DNA of 64,000 nucleotides from positions 1 through 64,000 of the forward strand of contig NZ_JAKEEC010000022.1 in NCBI RefSeq assembly GCF_021483235.1, read 5' to 3'. Position 1 is the stretch's first letter. Each line of letters begins with the position of its first letter. Shown here piece by piece: positions 48,145 to 57,366 of this stretch. A program made the position numbers and the translations under genes. Below the pieces are notes generated by a model. The model was not told the origin of the DNA. It made no database searches and saw nothing but the letters and a program-made list of their open reading frames with translations. The DNA is from Arthrobacter alkaliphilus. Lineage in GTDB: Bacteria; Actinomycetota; Actinomycetes; Actinomycetales; Micrococcaceae.

Positions 48145-48630
48145 GGGCGTACCTTCAGAATTCGGAACTTAGAGTACGCTAAGCGTCTTCTCGAATCCCG
48201 TAGTCCCTGGATCGAGCTGAGAAAACCGTTTCAAGAGCTAGTTTTGAGAACCGAAGCTGGCGCAGTCTCAAGTATTTTGTTTTTTAAAGGCGCTCGATGA
48301 TCTTCCGGATCGGCGATGCTGTCCTCCACCGCCGCGACCACATCCGAGGCTTTGAACTGGCGCCGGATGACCGCAAGGGCAGCAGGCTGTGTATTCGTCG
48401 AGACGAAAGAAAAACCGGATGTGCCGGCCGAAAGAGGCCACGTCGGACTGGAGTCGAAGCCAACCTCCAATTTGAGCGTCGAGGGCAAACGGTCCAACCA
48501 TTGGGTGTGATGGTGGCAACGCAAGGCCGGCGTTGGCGAGCTTCTGCTCTGGTGTCATATGGTCAGTCTCTTGATATGTTCAATGAGGAGAGGACGCTAG
48601 GGAGATGTCTCCGTCCTCGCCGCCGGTGGA
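48145..48630. other. gap with unassigned frames
   Basis: A minus-strand frame starts MTPEQKLANAGLALPPSHPM (about 48558), reminiscent of a RidA-type start, but then degenerates. I do not assign a gene. Confidence 0.3.
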
Positions 48631-49045
48631 GTGCACGACGACGCCTGCTTCGGCGAACTCTCAGCGAACATCCTCGCGCAGCGGGGCGCGGCTGCAGTGG
48701 TTATCGACGGCGCCGTCCGTGATGTCATCGGCATTAACCAGACACCGCTTCCGGTGTTCGCCCGCGCAGTCACGCCCCGTAATTACCACCCCTTCGGACA
48801 GCCCTACGGCTCCATCAACCTGCCCGTCACCTGCGGCGGGACGCTCATCTACCCCCGGCGACGTGATCGTCGCAGACGAGGGCGGCGTCGTTGTCGTGCC
48901 GTGGCACATTGCCGCCGAGGTAGCCGCGGCCGCGGAACAGATCCCAAGCCTTGAAGACAGCCGCCGAGAAGCGATCCGGTCCAGCAGCGGCCCAGCCCCC
49001 ATGTACGAAAAACAACTCCGAGGCGCTGGATACACCATCCACTGA
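48631..49045 (+). pseudogene. RraA-like aldolase/regulator, truncated and frameshifted
   Basis: The first frame reads ILAQRGAAAVVIDGAVRDVI then VFARAVTPRNYHPFG, the central RraA/HMG-aldolase region. At a run of five C near 48856 one base is gained. The second frame continues PGDVIVADEGGVVVVPWHIA to a stop at 49045. The N-terminal third is missing. Family members cleave 4-hydroxy-4-methyl-2-oxoglutarate-type acids or bind RNase E. Confidence 0.7.
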
Positions 49046-49308
49046 GACCATACGCGCATCGTCCACACGCTGCACCCAGGTCAGCCCGTACCAGAAACAA
49101 GTGCCAGCACGACAAAACACCCGCGTACCGCAAGCTTTACGAACAATCTGAGGAATCCGGGGCCGCTCACGTAGCTTACAGCCCTGCCTCGCGAAAGATC
49201 GTTACCGGATGCTGGGTCAGGTCGATGCCGGTCACGTCGTTCTGGCGGGTAATGCAGTCAACTGCCCTCTACGAATCGTCTGCTGCCCAGGCATGATGAA
49301 GTACCAGT

Positions 49309-50412
49309 TCAGCCGGTCCAGCTTCCCCGGCCGGTGACCAGGTCAAGCCCGACCAGGCACGGATTACCGTTGTTCCCGGTAATGATGTCCCGGAAGGTGA
49401 TGGAGCTTCCGTAGACGTAGGCGGCGTTGACCGCAATGCCGGTGCCGGCGGATCGTGCAGCCCACATCGGTGAGGAGACGCTGGTGCCGCCTACGGTGAA
49501 CCAGCCGGACTGTCCGTTATAAGGGGTGGAATCGTAGACCGAGACACCTGATGCCGGGTCAGCGTCCAAGGACACGTCCGGGGTCGCGCGCTTGCCGCCG
49601 CAGCCCACCTGGCTGTACTGATGGAAGTTCGCCTGAATGGTATTGGCGGTCTCGTAGGCACTGCATCCGCCCCCCGAGCTGCCCCAGCCGGTTTCACCGG
49701 TAAAGGTGCCGCTGCTGTCAAAATGCAAAGTGGTGCCACCCACGGAGATGACGTTCGGGGAAGCCGAGGGATAGCCTGCGGGGGCGCCGTTGTCCCCGGA
49801 GGAGACGAAGTAGCTGACCCCGGCCCGGGCGAAGTGCGAGTCATACGCCGCTTCCCCGCTGAACTCAGAACCGCCCCAGCTGTTGGAGACATACTGGGCG
49901 TGCGCCGAGGCATAGTCTTCAGCCGCCATCAGGTTCGTGAAGCTGTTGCTCGCTGCTTCCACAAGCAGGATCTTCGCCGCCGGGGCGATGGCGTGGGCCC
50001 ACTGAATGTCCAGAGAGATTTCCAGCGCCCACCCTGAGTTGGCTCTCGGATACTTGATGCCGCCGCTCTGATTGACTTTCGTGAAGCACCCGTTGGCGGT
50101 GGTGCAGGGCGGCAGTCCGAACTGGGTACTGAACACGCCCAAGTCGAACTCAGCGCTCGGGTCGTTATAGGCATCAACAATGGCAATAGTCGTACCACCA
50201 CCTACTGCCCCGGTGGGAAAATTGTAGACTCCCTGCACCGTCGCCGGGGCGAGGCCGGCCGGCGCCGCCGTGGCCCCCGGCCGGACACGGATCGGGTGGT
50301 CGACATAATGCTCGTGCGGGGCCGGTGAGTCCGCTACCGCCGCAGTCACACCGGCCGTTGCAGTGAACAGAGCGAGCGTGAGAAGGGGGGCGATACGACG
50401 AAACCAGGACAT
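49309..50412 (-). CDS. S53 (sedolisin-type) secreted protease
   Basis: ATG 50412 (MSWFRRIAPL) follows GGGAG and gives 367 residues with a signal peptide (about 1-28). The catalytic Glu and Asp are in ALEISLDIQWAH, and the nucleophile is in GGTSVSSPMWA. SSGDNGAPAGYPSASP and the calcium-site-like ending DIITGNNG are typical. The propeptide is very short compared with classical sedolisins (domain begins near residue 50), a variant seen in bacteria. Such enzymes are acid-active endopeptidases. A single gene. Confidence 0.88.
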   Translation of the reverse strand: MSWFRRIAPLLTLALFTATAGVTAAVADSPAPHEHYVDHPIRVRPGATAAPAGLAPATVQGVYNFPTGAVGGGTTIAIVDAYNDPSAEFDLGVFSTQFGLPPCTTANGCFTKVNQSGGIKYPRANSGWALEISLDIQWAHAIAPAAKILLVEAASNSFTNLMAAEDYASAHAQYVSNSWGGSEFSGEAAYDSHFARAGVSYFVSSGDNGAPAGYPSASPNVISVGGTTLHFDSSGTFTGETGWGSSGGGCSAYETANTIQANFHQYSQVGCGGKRATPDVSLDADPASGVSVYDSTPYNGQSGWFTVGGTSVSSPMWAARSAGTGIAVNAAYVYGSSITFRDIITGNNGNPCLVGLDLVTGRGSWTG

Positions 50413-50712
50413 CGGATACTCCCGGAACAACAAGAACGGCGAGAATAGTTAAAAGACCACGCAGTCTCCTACGCGCGGCCGAAACATAAAAAACCAGCCC
50501 AGCCGAAGCCTATTCCACCCTGGGCGAAGTAGCCACAGACTGCGCATCGAGCGGCAAAAAACCTCCCTCAACCGCCATGTCCTTGCCCAAAGCCGGTACC
50601 TAAAGGATCCGGTTTGGGGGTCAGGGGATCAGGAGATCAGGTCGACGCGACGGCCGGTCAGCGGCGATAAATGGCCCGTTTTTCCCAGCGCTATTTGTCG
50701 CCCTTCAGCGCG
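50413..50712. other. gap upstream of the S53 protease
   Basis: It contains the untranslated leader of the protease and no recognisable gene. Confidence 0.35.
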
Positions 50713-50757
50713 TAAGGGAATCCTTGAGTTCTTGCGGTGATTGCAACACCTAGCGGA
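50713..50757 (-). repeat. dispersed 42-bp repeat, copy 2
   Basis: Reverse complement of 28560-28603 with three differences; the plus strand reads TTCTTGCGGTGATTGCAACA. IS30-end-like. With copy 1 it brackets a 22-kb segment as inverted repeats. Confidence 0.6.
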
Positions 50758-50938
50758 TGGGTGTTTTTTTACTGTCGAAGGTGAAAGCCTGTCGGTCCCC
50801 CACCGGCGGGTTTTCCTCGCTACCTCCCGAGGTCTTCCAACCGGTTCGCCAGAGCCACGAAGTGCATGGTTCTGCGCACCGTCAGCACCGCGGACCGCGG
50901 TTATTCTTGGTTTACCAGGCCGGCCCTTGATCAGGACA

Positions 50939-51320
50939 ATGGGAATGGACAACGCTCATCAGCTATGGCGGACCGACCCCGCGACACTGCGTGACTACAT
51001 CGCTGATATGGGGCAGCGCGGGCGAGAATCGCTGTCTGCCCGGTTCCTGAGAAGCCGCGGCTGATGGCTCACTCGGTCATGAAGAAGGCTTGCCTCTGCT
51101 CAAAGCTTCGGCTGGCCCGCTTGAATTACTTCTGGTTCTGGCGGGAATCCTGCAACGTCGATACCGGTGTCCTGAAGCAGCACGTCTTCAGGAGCAAGTC
51201 CTTCGCCTGGCTGGCTCCCCGGACAGGGAGGCGAACGTCTGGCACCGGATTGGGCTGCGGTTGTTTGACGAAGCCCGGTACCGTGATGCAGCGGCGGAGT
51301 TTCAATGCCCAGTGACGTCT
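50939..51320 (+). pseudogene. TPR-like protein, frameshifted
   Basis: The first frame (MGMDNAHQLWRTDPATLRDY onward) stops at 51064. The next frame continues with LPLLKASAGPLELLLVLAGI and LFDEARYRDAAAEFQ, helix pairs of tetratricopeptide type. The shift lies near 51055-51090. The C-terminus is also lost. No partner genes are recognised. Confidence 0.5.
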
Positions 51321-51380
51321 ATGGCGCTATGCCAGACACTTGGCTGCTTTTCCACGGGTCGCGCGATGAACCCGAGACTC

Positions 51381-52031
51381 TCAGACCCCGCCAGCGAGGG
51401 TATAGATGTGTCTTGGGGTCGTAACGGTTGGATCCTCACTGATGAGGACCAGGGTTGCAGGGGTTCCGTCAGGATAGGTTTTCAGCCACCTGTCGGTAAT
51501 TCCCGTGGAGTCCACGCCTCTGGCCACCCAGCCATTTCGGACGGCATTGTCCCCGACAGCCTTGTAGACGTCGGACCTGCCGACGGTGCTGGTGAAAGTA
51601 ACGCTCACGCTGGCGCCGAAAGAGCCCCCGGAACCGAAAACGGGGCTTTCGTAACGGGCAGGAGTCTGTTTCTCTGATATCTTGACCAGTTGTGCTGGAA
51701 GATCTGCCATGACCGGGTCCGTAGCCAGCATGTGCAGCTTCCTGTCTCCAGGGTCGCTGTCGCTATGCTGGGTGGGGCGGTTGGAAGGTGTCACTGTACT
51801 GTTCCGGCCTACGGCGCCCTGCTTAGGGGACGAGCTGACTGCGGCGCCCTGCGTAGGGGACGCGCTGACTGCGCCCTGTACTGAACAGCCGGTCAGAAGC
51901 CAGCAGGCAAGAAGGCATGGCACGGCCGGCAGCAGCTGGAGCCCGAGTCGCCTTCCGGCCCGTCCAGCCCGGCGGTTCATCGCCGGCAGCTTGACTGGCC
52001 GGAGGGTGCGATCTCCATCAATGAAGTTCAC
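51381..52031 (-). CDS. lipoprotein of unknown function
   Basis: It has a lipobox WLLTGC preceded by a hydrophobic segment (LLPAVPCLLAC) and a serine/proline linker. An outer domain of about 130 residues carries SVSVTFTSTVGRSDVYKAVG and DRWLKTYPDGTPATLVL. The start is uncertain: GTG 52031 has GAGGGG upstream but leaves a long tail before the signal; ATG 51980 is a shorter choice. No family recognised. Confidence 0.6.
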   Translation of the reverse strand: MNFIDGDRTLRPVKLPAMNRRAGRAGRRLGLQLLPAVPCLLACWLLTGCSVQGAVSASPTQGAAVSSSPKQGAVGRNSTVTPSNRPTQHSDSDPGDRKLHMLATDPVMADLPAQLVKISEKQTPARYESPVFGSGGSFGASVSVTFTSTVGRSDVYKAVGDNAVRNGWVARGVDSTGITDRWLKTYPDGTPATLVLISEDPTVTTPRHIYTLAGGV

Positions 52032-52036
52032 CGTCA

Positions 52037-52660
52037 AGTCCCCTCAGATGCGAGCCGATCAATAGCGGCCAGAATACCGTCGCGACCAGCGGTCCGGCCA
52101 TCGTTTCCGGAGCAAAGAGACACTTCGATACGGGCTGTCAAGGGATCCTTGACAGTTGGGGGGGAATCCGTGCTGATGTGTAGCCTGTCGGTATGAGCAA
52201 GGCGGCCCCGGAGGGGTTCTGGCGAAAGATCCTGCGCGTGCTGAACAATCTCGTTCGAGACGGCGGGCCCTTCGCGCCGGGATGGGGCCTGGAACGAAGG
52301 AGAAATGAGTAGACCACGCTATTCGGGGGGCTTGCAGGATCCATAGATGATGGTCGGGGAATGCTCCAGGAGCCAGGGCTCCGGCCGTGCGGGCAATCCA
52401 CACGGGGTGCGGTTTCTCCGGATCGCTGTCCTGGCCGCTGACACCCCTGCCGCTGGTGTCCGGAAAGGATGGGCTTCCGGACATACGGAAGCGCCATTTA
52501 GCGCTGCGAAAAGTCCGCCATTTATCGGCGCGAATCACAGCATTCCGCAAAGTCGCCAGTCATGCCTCGGCCACAGTCGTCTCAGCAACGGAGCCTTTGC
52601 TGAGACGGCTGGAAGCCAGGCCGGAATTGCGGTTATGGGGCTCCATCGCCCGGGTGAACT
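52037..52660. other. gap without confident gene
   Basis: A 39-codon frame at 52193-52312 (MSKAAPEGFWRKILRVLNNL) is the only notable item and has no ribosome site. Confidence 0.3.
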
Positions 52661-52707
52661 GCTCCCCGAAAGTTGGACTGAGAAATCCGTTCTGACTTTC
52701 GGGGAGC
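52661..52707. repeat. 13-bp inverted repeat around a 21-base centre
   Basis: GCTCCCCGAAAGT and ACTTTCGGGGAGC pair perfectly. The centre holds GGACTGAGAAATCCG. It may be a terminator, an operator or a miniature-element end. Confidence 0.5.
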
Positions 52708-52881
52708 CTCCGATCCCGACAGAAGGCGTGCCCGTGGCTGATCAGCATTCCCTCGCCCTCGACGACTTACCCGCGGCGACGGCCGTGACCGCAGGCACCG
52801 TCCCCTGCACATCCCTCACCCTCGGCCACGTGCTCACCGGCCTGGGCGCCGACCACGGACCCGCCCATCCGGCTGGAGAAC

Positions 52882-53595
52882 ATGCTGCTCATCCGGCACG
52901 TCTTCGTGCCGAGCAATCCCGATCAGCTGCAGGGACCGGAAGACCTTACGGAAGCACGCGTCCTCGAATGCACCAGAGTGCAGAGCGTCTTGACTCGGCG
53001 CATTCCTGCCGACCCTCCCGACTACTGGGTAATCTTCATCGGTGACGGCAAGCTACGGTCTCGCCTCTGGTTCACCTTCAGGAACTATGGAGAGCTGCGT
53101 GCCGAACAAACCAACACGTGGCGCGTCTTCGACCTGCGCCCCTGCGGGTTCCCTGCCCCGTTGGCTGGTCGGCTGTTTGTGGAGTGGAACAAGAACGCGC
53201 AGGTCTGGAGCCGGATGACGACCGCTGCCGCGGGCCTGCCCGTGCTGGAGATCGCAGACAGGGACAAGGTTCCCTTTCCCGGGTTCGACGGCGTGCTGCT
53301 CCGCTACGACCAATTGCGCGACCGAATTGGGCCGTCGCGGAAGACTCCCTGTACGTCCCGAGCGCATTCCTCCACGCACGCTGGCGGGAGTCTTCGGAAC
53401 AAGAAGGCCTTGGCTCGCTGCACGGCGTGGAGACGCTCTCCGCACGGGTGGCGGAAGGGTCGCTGGGCTTCTCGGACGCCGCGCCGGAACAGATCCGGCG
53501 GGAGTCTCTGGACTGGGCCTTACGGCAGAAGATGAAGTACCACCCCGCCCTCCGCGAATCCGGTGCCCTCGATGTTGTGCGCAACGTTGCTCGCT
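52882..53595 (+). pseudogene. unrecognised gene broken by a frameshift
   Basis: The first frame (MLLIRHVFVPSNPDQLQGPE to RDRIG) is well formed for about 150 codons. Near 53330 it shifts into the next frame, which continues EDSLYVPSAFLHARW and SLDWALRQKMKYHPALRESG. The joined product would be about 235 residues, soluble, with DYWVIFIGDGKLRSRLWFTF as its most ordered block. I do not recognise the family. From 53596 to 54023 no gene is supported. Confidence 0.45.
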
Positions 53596-54023
53596 CCTCT
53601 GGCGTCGCCATGCACCTTCGTTCCGGTACGGAGTCGCGCTCATCTCCGAGCCATGTAGCGCTGCCACGGCCGGCCACGGTCACGCGATCAGCGTGGGCCT
53701 GCGATTTGATGCCGACCGATTCGCCGAGTGGCTCATGTCCGCGCTGAGGCAGGGCAGAGCCACTCGGCTGACAGCTCTACCGGCCGCAGCCTCTCGCGCT
53801 AGTGACAATGCCGTGGCCGACCGCGCACACCCCACACCGGTGATTGTCACCGACCGCCGCGGCCGCATCACCACGCGTTGCAAAGGACCCCGGCCCTCCG
53901 AGCGCCCGGTCACAGTGCGAGGAGACCGGCTTCCTTGCGCTGCCGCGAGCAGCTACTTCCTCGTCTGCCCGATGCCCTGAGCACTCCATCGGACCAATTC
54001 GACCGAGGCGGCCGAGCACACTG

Positions 54024-54320
54024 CTACACGCTCGCCGCGGTCTCGTAGTAGGAGGAGGTCATGCTCTCGCACAGGGCGGCGGCGGCACCGAAGTGCTCTT
54101 GGAAGCCTGAATCCTGCCTCCAAGCCTCTCTTGAGGCTTCGTCGCTCCATTCGGAGAACGAGACGTAGTGCCCCGAGTTCTGCTGATCGCGCATGAGGGT
54201 CGCTGTCACCTTCGCTGGGAAAGTGTCCTGTGTCCAGCGGAGGAATTCAGTCCACTTCTCAACGAATTCCTGATCCAGATCCGCCTTGACGTGCCAATCG
54301 CCTGAAGCGTACAGAGCCAT
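54024..54320 (-). CDS. antibiotic biosynthesis monooxygenase (ABM) domain protein
   Basis: ATG 54320 (MALYASGDWHVKADLDQEFV) follows GAAGGGG at wide spacing and gives 98 residues. The ferredoxin-like alpha+beta dimeric barrel pattern is clear, with SGHYVSFSEWSDEASREAWR as the typical central strand-helix block. Family members include quinol monooxygenases and heme-degrading enzymes. The role here is unknown. Confidence 0.7.
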   Translation of the reverse strand: MALYASGDWHVKADLDQEFVEKWTEFLRWTQDTFPAKVTATLMRDQQNSGHYVSFSEWSDEASREAWRQDSGFQEHFGAAAALCESMTSSYYETAASV

Positions 54321-55096
54321 GGATACCAACCCCTTCAAGAGTCTCCGACAGCATTCATGGTAGGCCCGCAGAGGCGCATGTCACCACGCCCTAATGGACG
54401 GTGTTTTCGGGGTTCTCGCCTACCGTGGTCGGTTGGTCCGGCCGCTGACGGTACCCCCGGCACTGGTACATGGACTCCCGGTTGCCCGGCGCGAGGCGCC
54501 TCCCGAACAACAACAACGCAGGCGAACAACAACAGCGCGGGCTGCTGACGGACCGTGCCCCGATTAGAAGAAGCCAGCGCAATCATGCCTGAACGGCATC
54601 ACGGCGGACACGTGACCGGCACTCCCCCGCACTGCCACGACCGCCCGTCCGTTTTCGCCCACCTGCACCGCGGCTCCATGCACCCTGCGCCATGGCAACC
54701 AGTCGCTGCGCTCCGTCTCCGCCGTGACTCCGGCCACATTCCGCTTCCGCTCCTCGGGGGGGTGGCAGCAGCTCGGCGGCCGGTGTGTCCGCGGCCGTCG
54801 AGGAAACTCGGTGAACCTCGTGAACCCCAAGGGGATCATGAGGATGACGAGGAGCACCATCATCATGATGACGACCATCGTGGCCACAGCCGGCGGCCAC
54901 GAGGAACAACATGCCCCGCTGCGAATGGGATCACCGGGCCGCTGGTCAGCTGCCGGCGGTGTCGCGGGCGTATCGGACGGGAACATTGTGATCCACGCCG
55001 GGGCAGGCGACGAAGCCGCCGCCCTGAGACCCATGAACTAGGAACCCAATCACAAGACGCAGATCACAGAAAAGCGACACGCACGCGCCCGACCCA
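54321..55096. other. gap with ambiguous frames
   Basis: A minus-strand frame of 156 codons (54564-55034) contains one convincing hydrophobic segment (VATMVVIMMMVLLVILMIPL). A plus-strand frame overlaps it. Neither has a ribosome site or a recognised domain. Confidence 0.3.
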
Positions 55097-55400
55097 GGTC
55101 ATGTCGCTACGCGATCGATCGACCATGAACAAGTGAAGAAGCACAAGCCGCGAGGCACCCGAGCAGAGGAAGAAGGCCTAGTTACGAAACATCCGACCCG
55201 CAAGAAGAGAACCCCTACCGAATTCGCTCAGGTCATGTCGCCGAAGCTCTCATTCGCCATGAAGAAGCAGAAACCAACACGGGCCAGCTCGAAGAGGAAA
55301 GAGGAAACCAATGCGCACGATACGACTCCCCGAAAAAGAGAAGCTGGAAACGGTTTGATTCTCGTCATGTTGCTCAGACCATAAAAGTCCATGAACAAGT
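55097..55400 (+). repeat. array of three units of about 133 bp sharing GTCATGTCGC-type starts
   Basis: The motif GTCATGT(C/T)GC, then 14-17 bases, then CCATGAA(C/G)AA occurs at 55100, 55232 and 55365, so the unit length is about 132-134 bases. In the frame of the motif the units read VMSLRDRSTMNK, VMSPKLSFAMKK and VMLLRP-stop-KSMNK. The same motif opens the attachment-like repeats at 2719 and 47660 (VMSPGPSAAMK and VMSPGLPAAMK). The array is A-rich on the plus strand compared with its surroundings. Confidence 0.55.
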
Positions 55401-55480
55401 AACGAATGCCAGGCGGTCGATCAGCGAAGCAAGCAAGGAGGCAACCGGCCACACTACCGGCCACCTATGAAAAAAGGCCC

Positions 55481-55590
55481 CCGAAGGGGTTGTGCACACT
55501 CAGAGGCAAAAAAGCCCCTGACCTGGGAAAACACGTGCCCGAGGTGGGACTCGAACCGGGTTCCAGACCCCGGAAACACGGGGAAGTCCC
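55481..55590. repeat. attachment-site-like repeat, copy 3 (best tRNA match)
   Basis: GTGCCCGAGGTGGGACTCGA followed by ACCGGGTTCC; read on the minus strand, TTCGAGTCCCACCTCGGGCA is a good 3' end of an actinobacterial tRNA-Leu. The 5' part of the tRNA is absent (the T-stem is already unpaired). CTCAGAGGCAAAAAAGCCCC next to it resembles the terminator that follows such a tRNA. Confidence 0.65.
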
Positions 55591-55748
55591 GAAAACGTGC
55601 CGAGTACGTCCCAATCCGGCACCGGTACGGCCGAGTCCGACGGCCAGGGTGTGCACATTGTGCACACCACATTTTCGGGCTTTTGAGCCCGCTTCCCGGC
55701 CACGACCAAGATGTTCAAACGTCCAGGAACGGGTTGCCGGGTCGGGCG

Positions 55749-55863
55749 GACCACGCTCGGCAAGTAGCTCCAACGCGGCGGTCACCTGCTCGTACGAGCC
55801 CTGATCGAGCGCGAGCAGCCACGACTCCACCAGCTCAACGTCAACATCCCACACCGACTCCAT
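55749..55863 (-). pseudogene. HigB-type toxin N-terminal fragment
   Basis: MESVWDVDVELVESWLLALD, then SYEQVTAALELLAERGP, matches the first 36 residues of actinobacterial RelE/HigB toxins (normally about 110 residues). After that the frame runs into the attachment-like repeat. No antitoxin gene follows. Confidence 0.6.
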
Positions 55864-56076
55864 GACACAGCCCACAGGTTATACAACTCAAGGGCTATAT
55901 CAATGGGGAGCGGACCGCGCCGTGGGCCGTCTTCAGCTTGCCGAGAAGAGCTCACCGCACCGCCGGATCGTCCTGCCGGAGTCCGAGCGATCCCGCGATC
56001 GCGCCCCCGATCCGCTCCATGATCTCCCGGGCGGTAAGCATATGCATTACCTGCCAAGGCCACTGATGACCCTACG

Positions 56077-56195
56077 ATGGCCAATCCCGCAGAACCATAG
56101 TGGGCAGATCCATTGGCCATCACCGGGCAGTTTTACTTGCCATCGGCGGGCACTATAACTGGCCGCGGGTGGGCCGAAACTAATGGCCATTGACA
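56077..56195. mobile_element. IS21-type terminus remnant
   Basis: Four to five degenerate repeats of about 25 bases with the pattern TGGCCAtcacCGGGCAgttt, closing with ATGGCCATTGACA. Such multiple terminal repeats follow the istB gene of IS21-family elements. No istA or istB remains. The flanks 55864-56076 and 56196-56442 hold no recognisable gene. Confidence 0.55.
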
Positions 56196-56442
56196 TCGCG
56201 CGAAGCGGATCACGTGTGCGACTAGGTTGGCCCGCCCCACCGCATCCAGGAGAACGACCCGTTGGGTAGTACTCAACTTCAAGAGACCGGCCCAAATATG
56301 GTGTGTGTGTGTTCCAGATCGCAGAACCCGGGCCAAGGGTCGCTTTATCGTTAAGGCTACGGAAAGAGAGTCTGAGTGCAGTCTCGATGGGCGCGAAGTC
56401 TCCACGCGTCCGAATACGCAGGAAAGGGTGAAAGGTAAGAAT

Positions 56443-56727
56443 ATGGTCAGGGCCATCTGGAACGGGAAAGTCATTGCCGAGTCGGAGGACACGGTAGTGG
56501 TTGAGGGCAATCACTATTTTCCGCGTGAGGCGGTAAATCCGCTGTATCTGAAGGACAGTGACATGTATTCCGCCTGCCCGTGGAAGGGGCAGGCCAGCTA
56601 TCACACGCTTGAGGTTGATGGCCAGGTCAACGTCGATGCGGCCTGGTACTACAGCGACCCCAAGAAGCGGGCTGCGCCGATCAAGGATCGTATTGCTTTC
56701 TGGCGGGGCGTGCGGATCGAGAACTGA
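56443..56727 (+). CDS. DUF427 protein
   Basis: ATG 56443 follows AAAGG and gives 94 residues, a complete DUF427 domain (RAIWNGKVIAESEDTVVVEG, NHYFPREAVN, YYSDPKKRAAPIKDRIAFWR). The fold is a small beta structure of unknown biochemical role, often near redox genes. It converges with the MerR-type gene. Confidence 0.88.
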   Translation: MVRAIWNGKVIAESEDTVVVEGNHYFPREAVNPLYLKDSDMYSACPWKGQASYHTLEVDGQVNVDAAWYYSDPKKRAAPIKDRIAFWRGVRIEN

Positions 56728-56739
56728 CGTGCCGGGCGG

Positions 56740-57129
56740 TCAGAGGTAGCTGCAGATCCTGGACTGGTCGCAGTCAGCCGGGTCTCCTGCCGCGACCGAC
56801 TGGTAGGAGGCGGCCACCCCTGCCCGGAGTGCTGTCAGTTCAGCAATTTTCGAATCCAGTTCAGCCAGTTGGCCGGCCAGAATGTCCCGGACGTGGGCGC
56901 AGGGGCCGCCGCCGGGCTCCTGGACGGCGAGGATGCCGCGGATCTGGTTTACGGACAGCCCGGCAGCCCTGCCCCGCGCAATGAAATCAAGGCGGTCCAC
57001 GCTGTCTTGGTCGTACTGCCTGTAGCCGTTGGTGCCGCGTCGGGCTGGCGGGAGAAGACCCTGTTCCTCGTAGAAGCGAAGGGTCTTGGGCGTCATCCCC
57101 ACAATTTCGGCAACTTCACCGATCCGCAT
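56740..57129 (-). CDS. MerR-family metal-responsive regulator
   Basis: This 129-residue protein has a MerR helix-turn-helix (IGEVAEIVGMTPKTLRFYEE), a dimerisation helix and cysteines C77, C120 and C126. Three cysteines at roughly these places are the Hg(II) or thiophilic-metal ligands of the family. The C120-C126 gap is shorter than in classical Hg-MerR, so the metal may differ. It diverges from merA and should act on the operator at 57257-57277. Confidence 0.87.
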   Translation of the reverse strand: MRIGEVAEIVGMTPKTLRFYEEQGLLPPARRGTNGYRQYDQDSVDRLDFIARGRAAGLSVNQIRGILAVQEPGGGPCAHVRDILAGQLAELDSKIAELTALRAGVAASYQSVAAGDPADCDQSRICSYL

Positions 57130-57253
57130 TTATGGTCCTCGTTTCCACAATCCGGGGCAGGTCCTTTTGGGGCTCCTGCAGATTCCTTCATTCCAGTTTA
57201 GGTGAAGGTTTTCTTGGCCAGCCGGACCTTCTGCGCCAGGGATCCCGGTTTTC

Positions 57254-57284
57254 TTGACCTTCCCCTAGAGGGAAAGTGCAGGGT
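57254..57284 (+). promoter_or_regulatory. MerR-type promoter/operator of merA
   Basis: -35 TTGACC (57254-57259) and -10 CAGGGT (57279-57284) are separated by the long 19-base spacer typical of MerR-activated promoters. The spacer holds the inverted repeat ACCTTCCCCTAGAGGGAAAG. It places the message start near 57290 and excludes starts of merA upstream of 57367. Confidence 0.8.
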
Positions 57285-57366
57285 GGGACCAGGAAGGACG
57301 AGCAGTGCCCGGAAAGGTTTCACGGCCGGTCGCGGACTCGTCGTCAATGCCGCATCCGGAGGTTTC

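Noticed and set aside
48268..48558. A RidA-family gene
   Set aside because: Only the first 20 residues are reminiscent; the conserved core with its arginine is absent.
55097..55400. A CRISPR array
   Set aside because: Units are about 133 bp with only a short conserved start, the rest diverges, and no cas genes are near.
55481..55590. A complete tRNA-Leu gene on the minus strand
   Set aside because: Only the T-loop and acceptor 3' strand match; the 5' T-stem strand does not pair and no D-arm or anticodon arm is found upstream.
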